From Bacteroidota bacterium (GTDB lineage Bacteria > Bacteroidota > Bacteroidia > CAILMK01 > JACPUW01), in the NCBI GenBank assembly GCA_016192035.1, contig JACPUW010000043.1, positions 19,044 to 83,043 on the forward strand: a stretch of DNA of 64,000 bases, read 5' to 3'. The stretch's first letter is position 1. Each line of letters starts with the position of its first letter. The notes under the pieces were generated by a model. That model saw only the letters and a program-made list of their open reading frames with translations. It ran no database searches and had not been told where the DNA came from. Shown piece after piece: positions 35,385 through 45,630 of this stretch. Both the position numbers and the translations under genes were made by a program.

Positions 35385-37523
35385 ATGAAAACGAACCTAC
35401 CCATTTCACTCGCGCTACTGATGGTGTTTGCCTTGGTCAGCACCAGTGGCTTTGCCCAGGTTGACAAGAAACAAGGATGCGCCATGCTGGAGCGCCCTCT
35501 TACCGCAATGGGTAGTTGCCTTGGCGATTCCGTGTGGTTTGATGCCGGTTCGTTTAGGGGAGCCACTTACTCTTGGGACTTTGACGGCGACGGAAACATG
35601 GACTTGCAGCACGCTGACAGGGGCCAAGTAAAACATAAGTATGCCAGCTCAGGCATCTATACTCCTTATGTATTGATATTCAATGATTCATGTACTGTCG
35701 GCAATAGAAACGATTTGATGGACAAGCTGGATATAGCCCCAGTAGCTACACCTGCCTTTAAAATAGAGGATATGGTATGTGAGCAGGTACATGCACGACA
35801 AATTGCCCTCCCAGGCCAGAAGGTAGATAGCTTGGTGTGGAAACTGAGCGATGGCACGGTTTACAGGGATAAGTCATTGATCCACCGCTTTTCAAGCGAT
35901 ATGGGTACGCAGTTTGAAATTACCCTGTTGGCGTATTTGGGCGCATGTGTGGCTGCCAGCACCAAGACTGTGGCTTTCCAGCCTGTAGAAGCAAAACCCA
36001 ACGTGTATGCCAGCTCTGCCTGTGCCCCGGCTAGGGTAACACTCTCTCAGCCTATTGATACCCATTTGCTCTCATACACTTGGTATCTGGACGGCCTTCC
36101 GGTATCTGGTGCAGCCAGCCATGTCATGGATTTTTCAGCAGGCACTACGCATGACGTGGCCTTGGTGGTGAAAGGACAGGATGGATGCATGGACAGTACC
36201 TACATGGGCCAGGCCATTCAGGTGGCTGCGCCTGTGGTGGCCCAGGCCAGGGCAAGCGACACGGCGGTGTGCGTGGGCCAGCCCATAGAGTTGATGCCTA
36301 CCCATACCGGCCATACCGGCCAAGCCATTTACTGGGGAGATGGCGCCTTGGATACCGTGCTCAATACCCGTTCACACGCTTTTTCCAAACCAGGTTTGTA
36401 CCAAGTCAAAGTGTTGGCTACCAACTCAATATTCAATTGCGCGGACACCCAGGTGCTTCAGGTAAAGGCCTTTGGCATACCGCAGGCAGAATTCTCAATT
36501 AAAACGGAGGGCGCCTGTGTGCCACAAATGGTGGAAATGGACAACCGCAGTAAGGGAAAGTTTACCTCTATGGTGCTGATCATGGACCAGTACGATACCC
36601 TTTCGTTTGACGATGCCCTGCTGCTGCGCGACCCAGGCACCTATGAGTTTCGCCTAAGTTTGGCCAATGGGCTACCTACCTGTAAGTCGGAGTATGTGGC
36701 TACCTTGGATCTTGTGTCGCCCTTGTCAGCCGAACAACAGGTTACTATTTCACAGATTTCATCACAAAATGGGGCCTTTCACCTACAGTGGAAAGGAGTG
36801 GATAAGATGACCACCTACGAGATAAACCTGGTGCAAGCGGAAGGTTTTACACCACTGGCTGTGGTGGAAGATACCCAGTACCAATGGGTTCCACTGCCGG
36901 GACTTGACTCTTTTCCCGCGTTTTCGGTGCGTGGAATGGACGCTTGTGGGGCTTTTTCAAACTATAGCCACCCCGCAGGCGCAATAGCCCTGAGCGGTCA
37001 TTACCAAACCGATAGCCTACCCACCCTGAGCTGGACTCCTTTTACTGCATGGGGCGAATCACTGGCCTATTATGAAATCCAGAAAGACCTGGGCGACGGA
37101 TGGATACCCGTGGGAATATCAGGTCAACCACACTATATTGACAGGGACTTTAACAAACAAGAAACAATGGAAGCCCGGTACAGGGTAGTGGCCATACATG
37201 TTAACGGCACTTGGAACAGTGCCAGCACCGAATATTCCTTTGATTATGTATCTGATATATTTATACCCACCGCTTTTAGTCCTAACTATGACAATGTGAA
37301 CGATATATACGAAATAGTGGGCACCGGGATGGGCAAGTTGCAGGTGCAGATTTTCAACCGGTGGGGACAAAAGGTATATGACAATGAAGGGGAAAAACCC
37401 CAATGGGACGGCAAGTTCCAGGGCAATCTGGCAGAAGCTGGCACCTATATATGTGTGGTGGATATGGAGAGCCCCAATGGGCGCAGCTTCAACTACCAAA
37501 AAGCCATTACCTTGATTCGCTGA
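35385..37523 (+). CDS. PKD-domain protein with gliding-motility-type (T9SS type B) C-terminus
   Basis: 712 residues. Signal peptide ending in STSGFAQ. A PKD domain at ~60-110 shows YSWDFDGDGNMDLQHADRG and a second PKD-like block at ~300-345 (IYWGDGALDTV). Cysteines recur in pairs through the middle. Residues ~440-620 look like fibronectin-like strands (YEINLVQAEGFTPLAVVED). The C terminus, FIPTAFSPNYDNVNDIYEI, IFNRWGQKVYDNEGE, DGKFQGNLAEAGTYICVV, is the type B sorting domain that lets large adhesins pass through the type IX machinery and stay on the surface, often for gliding or adhesion. Confidence 0.88.
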   Translation: MKTNLPISLALLMVFALVSTSGFAQVDKKQGCAMLERPLTAMGSCLGDSVWFDAGSFRGATYSWDFDGDGNMDLQHADRGQVKHKYASSGIYTPYVLIFNDSCTVGNRNDLMDKLDIAPVATPAFKIEDMVCEQVHARQIALPGQKVDSLVWKLSDGTVYRDKSLIHRFSSDMGTQFEITLLAYLGACVAASTKTVAFQPVEAKPNVYASSACAPARVTLSQPIDTHLLSYTWYLDGLPVSGAASHVMDFSAGTTHDVALVVKGQDGCMDSTYMGQAIQVAAPVVAQARASDTAVCVGQPIELMPTHTGHTGQAIYWGDGALDTVLNTRSHAFSKPGLYQVKVLATNSIFNCADTQVLQVKAFGIPQAEFSIKTEGACVPQMVEMDNRSKGKFTSMVLIMDQYDTLSFDDALLLRDPGTYEFRLSLANGLPTCKSEYVATLDLVSPLSAEQQVTISQISSQNGAFHLQWKGVDKMTTYEINLVQAEGFTPLAVVEDTQYQWVPLPGLDSFPAFSVRGMDACGAFSNYSHPAGAIALSGHYQTDSLPTLSWTPFTAWGESLAYYEIQKDLGDGWIPVGISGQPHYIDRDFNKQETMEARYRVVAIHVNGTWNSASTEYSFDYVSDIFIPTAFSPNYDNVNDIYEIVGTGMGKLQVQIFNRWGQKVYDNEGEKPQWDGKFQGNLAEAGTYICVVDMESPNGRSFNYQKAITLIR

Positions 37524-37550
37524 TTACTGTTGTTTTTGTTGTTGCACTTA

Positions 37551-37581
37551 ACCGCCTTTGTCATTCAGGGGCGGTTTTTTT
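37551..37581 (+). terminator. Rho-independent terminator
   Basis: ACCGCC (37551-37556) pairs with GGCGGT (37570-37575), 13-base loop, followed by a T-run. Ends the 35385 gene. Confidence 0.8.
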
Positions 37582-37672
37582 ATTGCCCGTGACTGGGGCC
37601 GGTACTTTTTCCTTACTCCATCCAGGTCATTGCCTAAACCTTCATTTGGTGCCCAAAGGCAGGGCTACCCTG

Positions 37673-37680
37673 TACATTTG
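37673..37680 (+). promoter_or_regulatory. -7 element for the prolyl oligopeptidase gene
   Basis: TACATTTG, perfect match, 30 bp upstream of the ATG at 37711. A TTTG at 37645-37648 might be the -33 box, with a spacer (24 bp) a little long. Confidence 0.55.
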
Positions 37681-37710
37681 CCCGTTTTTTAACCCATTAT
37701 ATGTTTATCC

Positions 37711-39861
37711 ATGAGCCGCCATGCCCTTGTATTGATCATTCTTTTGGCCCTGGGCCAATCTTGTAAAGAAACAACTCCCGAAGAAGGTACCATGCAGTAT
37801 CCCCAAACCCGCACCGAGCAAGTAGTTGACAACTATTTTGGCACCGAAGTAGCCGACCCATACCGGTGGCTGGAGGATGACAACGCCGAGGAAACCAAAA
37901 ACTGGGTAAAGGCACAGAATGAGGTAACCCGGGCCTATCTCAACGGAATTTCCTTTTTGCCGGCCATCAAGCAGCGGTTAACCCAGTTGTGGGACTATCC
38001 CAAAGTGTCGGCCCCCTTTAAAAAAGGGCCCAGGTACTACGAATTCAGAAACACGGGATTGCAAGCGCAATCTGTGCTGTACGGCATGGACAGCCTGGGC
38101 ACCGATGGGGAGGTAGTGCTTGACCCCAACGGGTTTTCAGAGGATGGCACCGTATCACTGGCCGGTATGGCCTTCTCTAAAGACCACAAGTACCTGGCAT
38201 ACGGCATAAGCCGGGGCGGGAGCGACTGGAACGAATGGTTCGTAATGGATGTGGAAACCAAAGAGCTGCTTGATGATAAGATAGAATGGGTGAAATTTGG
38301 CGGAGCTTCCTGGTATGGAAGCCACGGTTTTTTCTACACCCGGTTTCCTGCACCAGGCCCAGGCGAGGCCCTTAGCGGTGCCAACACAAACGGCAAAGTA
38401 TATTTCCACCGACTGGGCAGCCCGCAGTCTAGCGACTTGCTTATTTGGGAAGACCCTGCAAATCCCACCTACTATAATTTTGGTGGCACCACCCACGACG
38501 ACCGTTTTTTTGTGCTAAACCAAAGCCAGGGCACACACGGGCAAAACCTATTTGTGCTGCCGCTTACCGGCCCTGACCTACTGGTGGAAAAACCTGCCTT
38601 TGTGCCTGTGGTCACTGATTTTGACAACGACCACCAACTAGTGGACAATGACGGCGATGCGCTCTATATACTTACCAATTACCAGGCACCAAATTATAGG
38701 CTGGTCAAGACCGGCATAGCCGCTCCCGGCAAAGAAAATTGGGTGAATGTGTTGCCAGAATCCAATGACGTGCTGCAATCGGCATCACTGGTGGGCGGCA
38801 AGTGGTTTTCTACCTACCTCAAAGATGCCAGCAGCAGGGTCTATGCGCATGAAAAAGAAGGAAAACAACTGGGCGAAATAAACCTGCCCACCATAGGCAC
38901 CGTGTCAGGATTTGGGGGCAACAAGGAAGACGAAGAAATTTTTTACACTTTTACCTCCTTTACCTACCCATCTACCGTGTTTAGATATGAGGTGGCCACG
39001 GGCCACACCACCCTGTACCGGCAAAGCGAGGTAACATTCAATCCCGCCGACTATGAAACCAAGGAGGTGTTTTACCCAAGCGCCGACGGAGAGAAAATCC
39101 ATATGTTCATAACGCACAAAAAAGGATTGGCCATGGATGGCCAGAGGCCCACCCTTTTATATGGTTATGGGGGGTTTAACATTAGCCTAAGCCCCAGTTT
39201 TTCAGTAGCCAACGTAGTATTGCTGGAGAATGGCGGCGTATATTGTGTGGCCAACCTGCGCGGTGGTGGGGAGTATGGCGAACGGTGGCACCAGGCCGGT
39301 ATGCTCCTGAAAAAGCAACATGTTTTTGATGACTTTATAGCCGCCGGCGAATACCTCATTTCAGAGGGTTATACCAGCAAGGACCGATTGGCCATTCGTG
39401 GCGGATCAAACGGGGGATTACTGGTAGGTGCCTGTATGGTGCAGCGCCCCGACTTGTTTAAGGTGGCCTTTCCTGCGGTAGGGGTGCTTGATATGCTTCG
39501 CTACCACAAGTTTACCGTAGGTGCTGGCTGGGCAGTGGAGTATGGTTCCAGTGATGAGGAAACCCATTTTAAGAATCTTTATGCCTACTCCCCTTACCAC
39601 AACCTACAGGAGGGAACGAGCTATCCCGCCACCATGGTAATGACCGCCGACCACGACGACCGGGTAGTACCTGCGCATTCGTTCAAGTTTGCCGCCAGGC
39701 TACAGGCCTGCCATAAGGGCCCAAACCCTGTACTCATCAATATAGAAACCAAGGCTGGCCACGGGGCAGGCAAGTCCACCCAACAAACCATTGACGAATA
39801 CGCCGATATATGGGCGTTCATGTTTGCCAATATGGGTGTTGCACCCATTTATGGCCAATAG
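37711..39861 (+). CDS. Prolyl oligopeptidase (S9A), lipoprotein
   Basis: 716 residues. A signal ending in LGQSC suggests lipid anchoring at Cys18. The N-terminal YPQTRTEQVVDNYFGTEVADPYRWLEDD is the standard start of the family, followed by a seven-bladed propeller and the peptidase domain. The triad is Ser566 (GGSNGG), Asp649 (ADHDDRVV) and His684 (AGHGAG). It cleaves short peptides after proline in the periplasm. The gene stands alone with its own promoter. Confidence 0.95.
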   Translation: MSRHALVLIILLALGQSCKETTPEEGTMQYPQTRTEQVVDNYFGTEVADPYRWLEDDNAEETKNWVKAQNEVTRAYLNGISFLPAIKQRLTQLWDYPKVSAPFKKGPRYYEFRNTGLQAQSVLYGMDSLGTDGEVVLDPNGFSEDGTVSLAGMAFSKDHKYLAYGISRGGSDWNEWFVMDVETKELLDDKIEWVKFGGASWYGSHGFFYTRFPAPGPGEALSGANTNGKVYFHRLGSPQSSDLLIWEDPANPTYYNFGGTTHDDRFFVLNQSQGTHGQNLFVLPLTGPDLLVEKPAFVPVVTDFDNDHQLVDNDGDALYILTNYQAPNYRLVKTGIAAPGKENWVNVLPESNDVLQSASLVGGKWFSTYLKDASSRVYAHEKEGKQLGEINLPTIGTVSGFGGNKEDEEIFYTFTSFTYPSTVFRYEVATGHTTLYRQSEVTFNPADYETKEVFYPSADGEKIHMFITHKKGLAMDGQRPTLLYGYGGFNISLSPSFSVANVVLLENGGVYCVANLRGGGEYGERWHQAGMLLKKQHVFDDFIAAGEYLISEGYTSKDRLAIRGGSNGGLLVGACMVQRPDLFKVAFPAVGVLDMLRYHKFTVGAGWAVEYGSSDEETHFKNLYAYSPYHNLQEGTSYPATMVMTADHDDRVVPAHSFKFAARLQACHKGPNPVLINIETKAGHGAGKSTQQTIDEYADIWAFMFANMGVAPIYGQ

Positions 39862-39882
39862 GCAGCCTGGATTTTTTGATAA

Positions 39883-40788
39883 TTAGGGCGTTATGACAAT
39901 GCTGGATGATGACGATCCGGCAAAAATGCCATGCCCTCCTTCCACGTTGCTAAATACCTGCACCGGGGTGGCAAATGGGTCGTATCGCACCCGGTTATAC
40001 TTATCAAGCGAAGTGAAATACCTATAGGCAGACAAGCCCATATTGCTTAGGGTTAGGGTAATATCTACATCGTTACCTTCAAAGGTGTAGCCATCAATAA
40101 TGATCCTAAACCCATAGGTTTTGCCGTCTATACGGCTGTCGTCCACCACTATGGCCTGTCCATAATACCGCGTTTCGCCACTGTTCAACTGACTGGTTAC
40201 CATAGGATCGGTTGAGCTCACCATCAATTGTTCGGTCCACTCCTGGTAGATGTTGTTAAAAGAATCCTCGTAGTAGTAGTGGCCAAAAGCCTCTATCATG
40301 TAGTAATTCTGTTCATTAACTGGATCGGCAAACTGGATGGTTATCTCTTTGTCGGTGGTGCCCAACATGGGGTTTGGTATGTCGCGCACGCTATAATCTA
40401 TAATGGGCACTTGCTTGGGCACCATATCAGTGGCCCAAGCGGGATCGTACCCATTATGTGACACTTCCACGCGGTATTCCTTGCCATACTCGGGAGCAAA
40501 CCCTTCAAGTAAATAGATGCCATTAACCTTGTGTTGTGGCTGTCCAACCAGGTTGCCATTTTGGTCCAGGAGTTTTACCGATGCGGCTTCCAGGTTTTCC
40601 AATTCTTGTATATCCACCAGGGCTAGGCTGCGGCTCAGGTGTACCTTAAAGGTGTCTTGGTTGTTAAACAAACTGTTTATTACAATCTTAGGCTCTTTTA
40701 TTTGCCCATCAAATTCTATGGTTTTTTCACAGGCCACCAGTGCACCCAGTGCCACGGTAAGCAGTAGGAAAAGTCGTATTCTATACAT
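39883..40788 (-). CDS. DUF4249 lipoprotein, partner of the TonB receptor
   Basis: 301 residues. Lipobox ALVAC after a hydrophobic leader. The mature part begins TIEFDGQIKEPKIVINSLF, typical of DUF4249, and ends in GIFAGSSSSSIVI. Family members sit directly downstream of carboxypeptidase-regulatory-like TonB receptors in Bacteroidota, as here (14 bp after the receptor's stop), and are thought to be surface lipoproteins of the uptake complex. The substrate is unknown. Confidence 0.9.
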   Translation of the reverse strand: MYRIRLFLLLTVALGALVACEKTIEFDGQIKEPKIVINSLFNNQDTFKVHLSRSLALVDIQELENLEAASVKLLDQNGNLVGQPQHKVNGIYLLEGFAPEYGKEYRVEVSHNGYDPAWATDMVPKQVPIIDYSVRDIPNPMLGTTDKEITIQFADPVNEQNYYMIEAFGHYYYEDSFNNIYQEWTEQLMVSSTDPMVTSQLNSGETRYYGQAIVVDDSRIDGKTYGFRIIIDGYTFEGNDVDITLTLSNMGLSAYRYFTSLDKYNRVRYDPFATPVQVFSNVEGGHGIFAGSSSSSIVITP

Positions 40789-40802
40789 GTAGGTTTGGGG
40801 TT

Positions 40803-43205
40803 TTAGAATTTAAAGGCATAGGATATGGAGGGAATCATGGGGAAAAGGGCCACTTGTTTGAGCACCCTTGCAGAATTGTCGCTAAAGAAACCATCCTCAT
40901 AGCCCCAGTAAATAAAGAAGGGATTCTGGCGGCTGTAGGCATTATAGAGTCCCAGGCTTATGGTCCTCTGGCCCCATTTGGTGGGTTTGTGAAAATTCAC
41001 GGCCAGGTCCAAGCGGTGGTAGGATGGGGCCCTAAAATTGTTGCGGCTCTCTACGTGCTCTATATCATCAAAATACACCCATTCGCCACTTTGTCCCAGT
41101 TCATCGTTATAGGCCCAGTAGTGTTCTAGCCCCAGGGTATAGGCATTGCCGGTGCCATACACCCACACCAGGCCGAAATCCACTTTGTCGTTCTGTTTAT
41201 ACGTGATTACCAGGCTCATGTCGTGTCGGCGGTCATAGCGGTAGGGAAATGCCTTGCCAAAATTTAGGTCGTCAAACTGCCGGTTGGTCCATGATAGGGT
41301 ATAGCCTATCCAGCCCGAAAGCTTCCCCACTTTTTTCTCAAACAAAAGCTCTAGGCCGTAGCTCCAACCCCGGCCTATGGCCACCTTGTTTTCCCAATTG
41401 GCATCTGATCCTCCAAATGATTGGCCGTCTTTATATTCTATCAGGTTATCCATGGTTTTGTAGTAGGCTTCCAAGCTCAGTTCATAGGCATCTTTCACGG
41501 TTTGGGCATATCCCAGGGCCACCTGCTGCGAATACTCCACGGGTACATTTTTGGTGGCAGGTACCCAGAGGTCGGTAGGAAGGCCAATGGTGGGGTTGGT
41601 GAGCAGGTGCAAAGCCTGCATCATGGTGGCATATGATGCCTTGATGGACGCCTTGTCACTTACCAGAAAACGGGCGGCTATCCTCGGTTGGAGGGAATAA
41701 AAGGTGGTATCGGTGGGCATGAATGCCGTGGCATGTAGCCCCAGGTTTACCTTTAGGCGGTTGCCCAACCGGAGGTCATCCTCTATATATGCGTAGGCTT
41801 CATGGGCATACATGGTGTTTGATGCCACGGTGGAGTCCAACTTGATTCCATCAAACTCAAATTTGGTTTGAGATGCCCCAGGGGAAAACTTGTGGTATAT
41901 GTCGCCAAAGCCAAATTTGACAAAATGCTTCGGAGAGGGCATATAGTCAAAATCCACTTTGGCGGTAATGTCGTCTATGCCGCTGTAAAAGCCTGAATAA
42001 TAGCTATTTTTTTTCTCCACATCATTTTCCCAGTACGTTTCATAAAACTCCACATCGGTATCAAACTTGTATTTGCTGTAGGTTACCGTGGTGTTGCTGA
42101 ACAGTTTGGGGCTAAACATATAGTTCCAGCGCAAGGCAGCAATTTTATTTCCCCAACTCAGCCCGCCCCCTGTGCCATATTCGTTCTTTTTGCCTTCCGA
42201 AACGTAGTCGTCCTTAATATCAAAATAAAAAATGTCATCGCCGCCGTATGCACTAAGATAGAGCCTGCTGCGGTCAGAGAACTTGTGGTTTAGCTTGGCA
42301 TTTAGGTCGTAGAAATAATACCCCGCCACCACATTGGCTTCACCGGCACTCCTGCCCACGGCCTTGATGATTGGCCTGGCCAGTATGTCAAGGTAGGTGC
42401 GCCTGCCCGAAACGATAAAGGTGGTTTTTTTGGCCTTGCCTATGGGGCCCTGCAGGCTCAGTTTTGATGAGATAATGCCTACGCTGCCTTCACCTTCAAA
42501 TTTGTTGGTGTTGCCCTCCTTCATCCTAATATCCACCACCGACGACAACCTGCCGCCGTACCTGCTTGGAAATCCACCTTTTATCAATTCCACGCTGTTG
42601 ATCGCATCGGCATTGAACACAGAAAAGAACCCAAAGAGATGGGAGGCATTATACACCGGCACACCGTCAAGGAGTATAAGATTTTGGTCAGGCCCACCGC
42701 CACGTACATATAGCCCACTGCTGCCCTCACCGCCACTCTGCACCCCGGGCAATAGCTGTAGGGTCTTGATCACATCTTTTTCGCCCATAAAGGCCGGTAG
42801 GTTCTTTACCTTATCCATGCCCAGGGTAATGGTACTCATTTGGGTTTTTTCCTGTATCCGGTTTGAACGGTCTTCGGTAATTACCACCTCTTCCAGGGCT
42901 ATGTTGGCTTCTAGTTTCACGTTCAGGGTTTTGCTGGCCGTAAGGGCCACGGTAGTCAATTGGGCATTGTAACCCACGTAGCTATATACCACATCGTATG
43001 TGCCCTGGGGAAGGGTAAGGCTGTAGAAACCATACACATTGGTTGCGGTTCCATCTTTCAAGTCCTTAACAAACACGCTAGCCCCTATGAGCTGCTCACC
43101 TGTGGCGGCATCGGTGAGATAGCCGCTCAAGGTAACTTTTTGCGCCATGCCCTCCAGGGCAATGCCAGTAATTAAAATACAGATTAACAGCTTTTTTACT
43201 TTCAT
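40803..43205 (-). CDS. TonB-dependent receptor with carboxypeptidase-regulatory-like domain
   Basis: 800 residues. Signal peptide ends in GMAQK; residues ~25-110 form the CarboxypepD_reg-like domain (LSGYLTDAATGEQLIGASVFV); the plug at ~120-230 has LPAFMGEKDVIKTLQLLPG and LYVRGGGPDQNLILLDGVPV; the rest is the 22-strand barrel ending SYAFKF. It lies in the outer membrane and, with the downstream DUF4249 lipoprotein, forms an uptake system energised by TonB. The substrate is unknown; the pair lacks SusD, so it is not a standard glycan locus. Confidence 0.93.
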   Translation of the reverse strand: MKVKKLLICILITGIALEGMAQKVTLSGYLTDAATGEQLIGASVFVKDLKDGTATNVYGFYSLTLPQGTYDVVYSYVGYNAQLTTVALTASKTLNVKLEANIALEEVVITEDRSNRIQEKTQMSTITLGMDKVKNLPAFMGEKDVIKTLQLLPGVQSGGEGSSGLYVRGGGPDQNLILLDGVPVYNASHLFGFFSVFNADAINSVELIKGGFPSRYGGRLSSVVDIRMKEGNTNKFEGEGSVGIISSKLSLQGPIGKAKKTTFIVSGRRTYLDILARPIIKAVGRSAGEANVVAGYYFYDLNAKLNHKFSDRSRLYLSAYGGDDIFYFDIKDDYVSEGKKNEYGTGGGLSWGNKIAALRWNYMFSPKLFSNTTVTYSKYKFDTDVEFYETYWENDVEKKNSYYSGFYSGIDDITAKVDFDYMPSPKHFVKFGFGDIYHKFSPGASQTKFEFDGIKLDSTVASNTMYAHEAYAYIEDDLRLGNRLKVNLGLHATAFMPTDTTFYSLQPRIAARFLVSDKASIKASYATMMQALHLLTNPTIGLPTDLWVPATKNVPVEYSQQVALGYAQTVKDAYELSLEAYYKTMDNLIEYKDGQSFGGSDANWENKVAIGRGWSYGLELLFEKKVGKLSGWIGYTLSWTNRQFDDLNFGKAFPYRYDRRHDMSLVITYKQNDKVDFGLVWVYGTGNAYTLGLEHYWAYNDELGQSGEWVYFDDIEHVESRNNFRAPSYHRLDLAVNFHKPTKWGQRTISLGLYNAYSRQNPFFIYWGYEDGFFSDNSARVLKQVALFPMIPSISYAFKF

Positions 43206-43268
43206 CTTTTTAGGTTGTCGAGGGTATTGCGCCCATAAAGCGGACTTTAACGGGTAGGCGTTGCTTTT

Positions 43269-44660
43269 ATGTCAATCTTTGCCGCGAAATACACCAGATT
43301 ATTGCACCGCGAATTTGAGCAACATTTCCGTTCGTTATTCCCACTAGATTATGAGTGGTTTGTGGATGCCATGAATGAAACCCCGGCTGTATCCATCAGG
43401 GTCAACCCTACAAAATGGCTCGGTTGCCCTTTTTCTGAATGTGGGCCAGTGCCGTGGTTCACCGGTGCATATTATTTGCCCAGCCGCCCTGCTTTCTATG
43501 CCGACCCACTGCACCATGCCGGTGCCTACTATGTGCAAGACGCTTCCACCATGTTCTTTGCCAACGCCATAGATTGGACCAGGCCCATGTTGGCACTAGA
43601 CCTATGTGCCGCGCCCGGTGGAAAAAGCACTTTGCTCCTTGACCGTTTGGCACCGGGCTCGTTCCTGGTGAGCAATGAGGCCGATCTGAACCGAAGCCGG
43701 GCGCTGGTAGAGAACCTGGGCAGGTGGGGCAGGCACAATGTGCTGGTTACCAATGCAGTGGTCAAATCTTTTCTGCCCATGGGCCCTATGTTTGACCTGG
43801 TACTGGTAGATGCGCCTTGCAGTGGTGAGGGCATGTTTAGAAAAGATGTCCGTGCCCTGGAACAATGGTCGCCCAATTTTGTGTCGGCGTGTGCGGCGGT
43901 ACAGCAGCCTCTGCTTGCCCAAGCCGCCACCCTGGTGGCGCCCGGAGGTTACCTGGTGTATAGCACCTGTACCTATGAGCCTATGGAAAACGAAGCACAA
44001 ATAGCTGGTATTCTCGACAAAATGCCTGAATATGAAGTGGTGACAACCCAATGCCACCCCGGTTGGGGAGTAGATCAGGTGGATATACCCACAGTAAGCG
44101 AACCCCTAAAGGGATATTACCTGTACCACCACAGGGTGCGGGGTGAGGGCCAATTTGTGTGCGTGATTCGGCGAAGGGAGGAGGGGCTCCGCGCCAGGAT
44201 ACCGGGCAAACCTGCTTTTTCAAAACCCAGTAAACAGGAGGCTGAAAACATACTGGCTATGGTGCCCGCGCCCATGAACACTCGTTTGGTGAAGGTAAGG
44301 GGCCATATACACGCCTTGCCCAGCGAGCATGAATCCCTAGCATCATTCTGTCACTCGCTTATGCCGCTATGGAAACTGGGCGTGGACATGGGAACTGTGA
44401 GCGCGAACAATGTACGGCCCGGATACGAGGCAGCATTGCACTGTGAATCAGTTAATCGCTTGCCAATGTTTGAATTGGGATTGCCGCAGGCATTGGACTA
44501 CCTAAAAGGAGGGCCTTTGCCGGTGCATCCACAGTGGCCCAAGGGCTGGGGGCTGGCCTGTTTTAAGGGGCTGGCACTGGGCTGGGGAAAAAATGTGGGC
44601 ACCAGGCTCAATAACTACCTGCCCCGTGATCGTTGGTTGCGCAAGGAAGTAGTTTGTTAG
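43269..44660 (+). CDS. 16S rRNA m5C methyltransferase, RsmF/RsmB-like
   Basis: 463 residues. SAM-binding motif LDLCAAPGGKSTLLLDRL (about 112-129), motif IV catalytic APCSGEGMFRK (the Cys-Ser pair) and motif VI VYSTCTYEPMENE (the second Cys, the nucleophile). The C-terminal half (PKGWGLACFKGLALGWGKN) matches the RNA-binding tail of RsmF/YebU-type enzymes. It methylates a cytosine of 16S rRNA. It is divergent from the TonB receptor (63 bp apart). Confidence 0.9.
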   Translation: MSIFAAKYTRLLHREFEQHFRSLFPLDYEWFVDAMNETPAVSIRVNPTKWLGCPFSECGPVPWFTGAYYLPSRPAFYADPLHHAGAYYVQDASTMFFANAIDWTRPMLALDLCAAPGGKSTLLLDRLAPGSFLVSNEADLNRSRALVENLGRWGRHNVLVTNAVVKSFLPMGPMFDLVLVDAPCSGEGMFRKDVRALEQWSPNFVSACAAVQQPLLAQAATLVAPGGYLVYSTCTYEPMENEAQIAGILDKMPEYEVVTTQCHPGWGVDQVDIPTVSEPLKGYYLYHHRVRGEGQFVCVIRRREEGLRARIPGKPAFSKPSKQEAENILAMVPAPMNTRLVKVRGHIHALPSEHESLASFCHSLMPLWKLGVDMGTVSANNVRPGYEAALHCESVNRLPMFELGLPQALDYLKGGPLPVHPQWPKGWGLACFKGLALGWGKNVGTRLNNYLPRDRWLRKEVVC

Positions 44661-44780
44661 TATTGCCTACATATTTGTGTAATAATGTGAAAAACAGTCA
44701 TTTGATAGAAAGGCAACACGGATTGCCGTTTTCCTTTCGGCCCCTTGAGGTTGTGTGTGGTGGAACCAGGAATTGCCTGT

Positions 44781-45611
44781 CTATTCGGCCGATTGGAGTA
44801 AATCGAGCCGATCCATAATGCGGTGAGATACACCCATGGATGAAAACCCACCGTCGTGAAACAGGTTTTGCATGGTGACCATACGGGTAAGGTCAGATAG
44901 CAGGGTAATGCAGTAGTCGGCGCATTCGGCAGCGTTGGCGTTGCCCAGTGGCGAAATTTTATCGGAGAATTCATAAAAGGAATCGAATCCCCCTACGCCG
45001 GTGCCGGCGGTGGTTTGGGTAGGCGACTGGGAGATGGAGTTGACCCTTACCCGGTTTTTGATGCCGTAGTGATAACCAAAGCTGCGGGTAATGCTTTCCA
45101 GCATGGCCTTGGCTTCTGCCATATCGTTGTAGTCAGGAAAAGTGCGCTGAGCCGCCATATAAGATAGGGTGAGGACGGAACCGCCCGCTACCATTGCGTC
45201 GGCCTTGTACAATGACTGCAGCAACTTATGGAAGGAAATGGCCGAAATGTCCATGGTCTTGTGCATGAAGTCGTAGTCAAGGTTCGTATAAGGGCGCTTT
45301 TTTCTCACATTGAGGCTCATGCCTACGGAGTGGAGCACAAAGTCGAGTTTTCCGCCCAGGTGTTCCATGCTCTGGTTGATAAGGTTTTCCAGATCGCTGA
45401 CCACGGTGGCATCGGCCCCTATCACCCGTGCGCCGCCACATTGCTGTGCCAGGTCGCTTATGTTGCCCATCCTTATGGCAATGGGCGCATTGGTGAGCAC
45501 AAAGGTTGCCCCCTCTTCATGGGCCCGTTTGGCTACGGCCCATGAAATGGACTTTTCGTCAAGTGCTCCAAAAATGATTCCCTTTTTTCCGCTTAGCAGG
45601 TTGTATGACAT
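44781..45611 (-). CDS. fabI: Enoyl-[acyl-carrier-protein] reductase FabI
   Basis: 276 residues from the ATG at 45611. Rossmann start GKKGIIFGALDEKSISWAVAKRA, the SYMAAQRTFPDYNDMAEAK segment with the Tyr-x6-Lys catalytic pair, and the C-terminal GGFSSMGVSHRIM. It reduces the trans-2-enoyl-ACP double bond, the last step of each fatty-acid elongation cycle, and is the target of triclosan-like inhibitors. A longer frame from 45686 is ruled out because it overlaps recN. It sits 19 bp after recN. Confidence 0.95.
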   Translation of the reverse strand: MSYNLLSGKKGIIFGALDEKSISWAVAKRAHEEGATFVLTNAPIAIRMGNISDLAQQCGGARVIGADATVVSDLENLINQSMEHLGGKLDFVLHSVGMSLNVRKKRPYTNLDYDFMHKTMDISAISFHKLLQSLYKADAMVAGGSVLTLSYMAAQRTFPDYNDMAEAKAMLESITRSFGYHYGIKNRVRVNSISQSPTQTTAGTGVGGFDSFYEFSDKISPLGNANAAECADYCITLLSDLTRMVTMQNLFHDGGFSSMGVSHRIMDRLDLLQSAE

Positions 45612-45630
45612 AGTCTTGTGTTCTTTGTTC

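Noticed and set aside
44708..44734. Weak hairpin between rsmF-like gene and fabI
   Set aside because: Only five base pairs and a short T-run; convergent genes may end without it.
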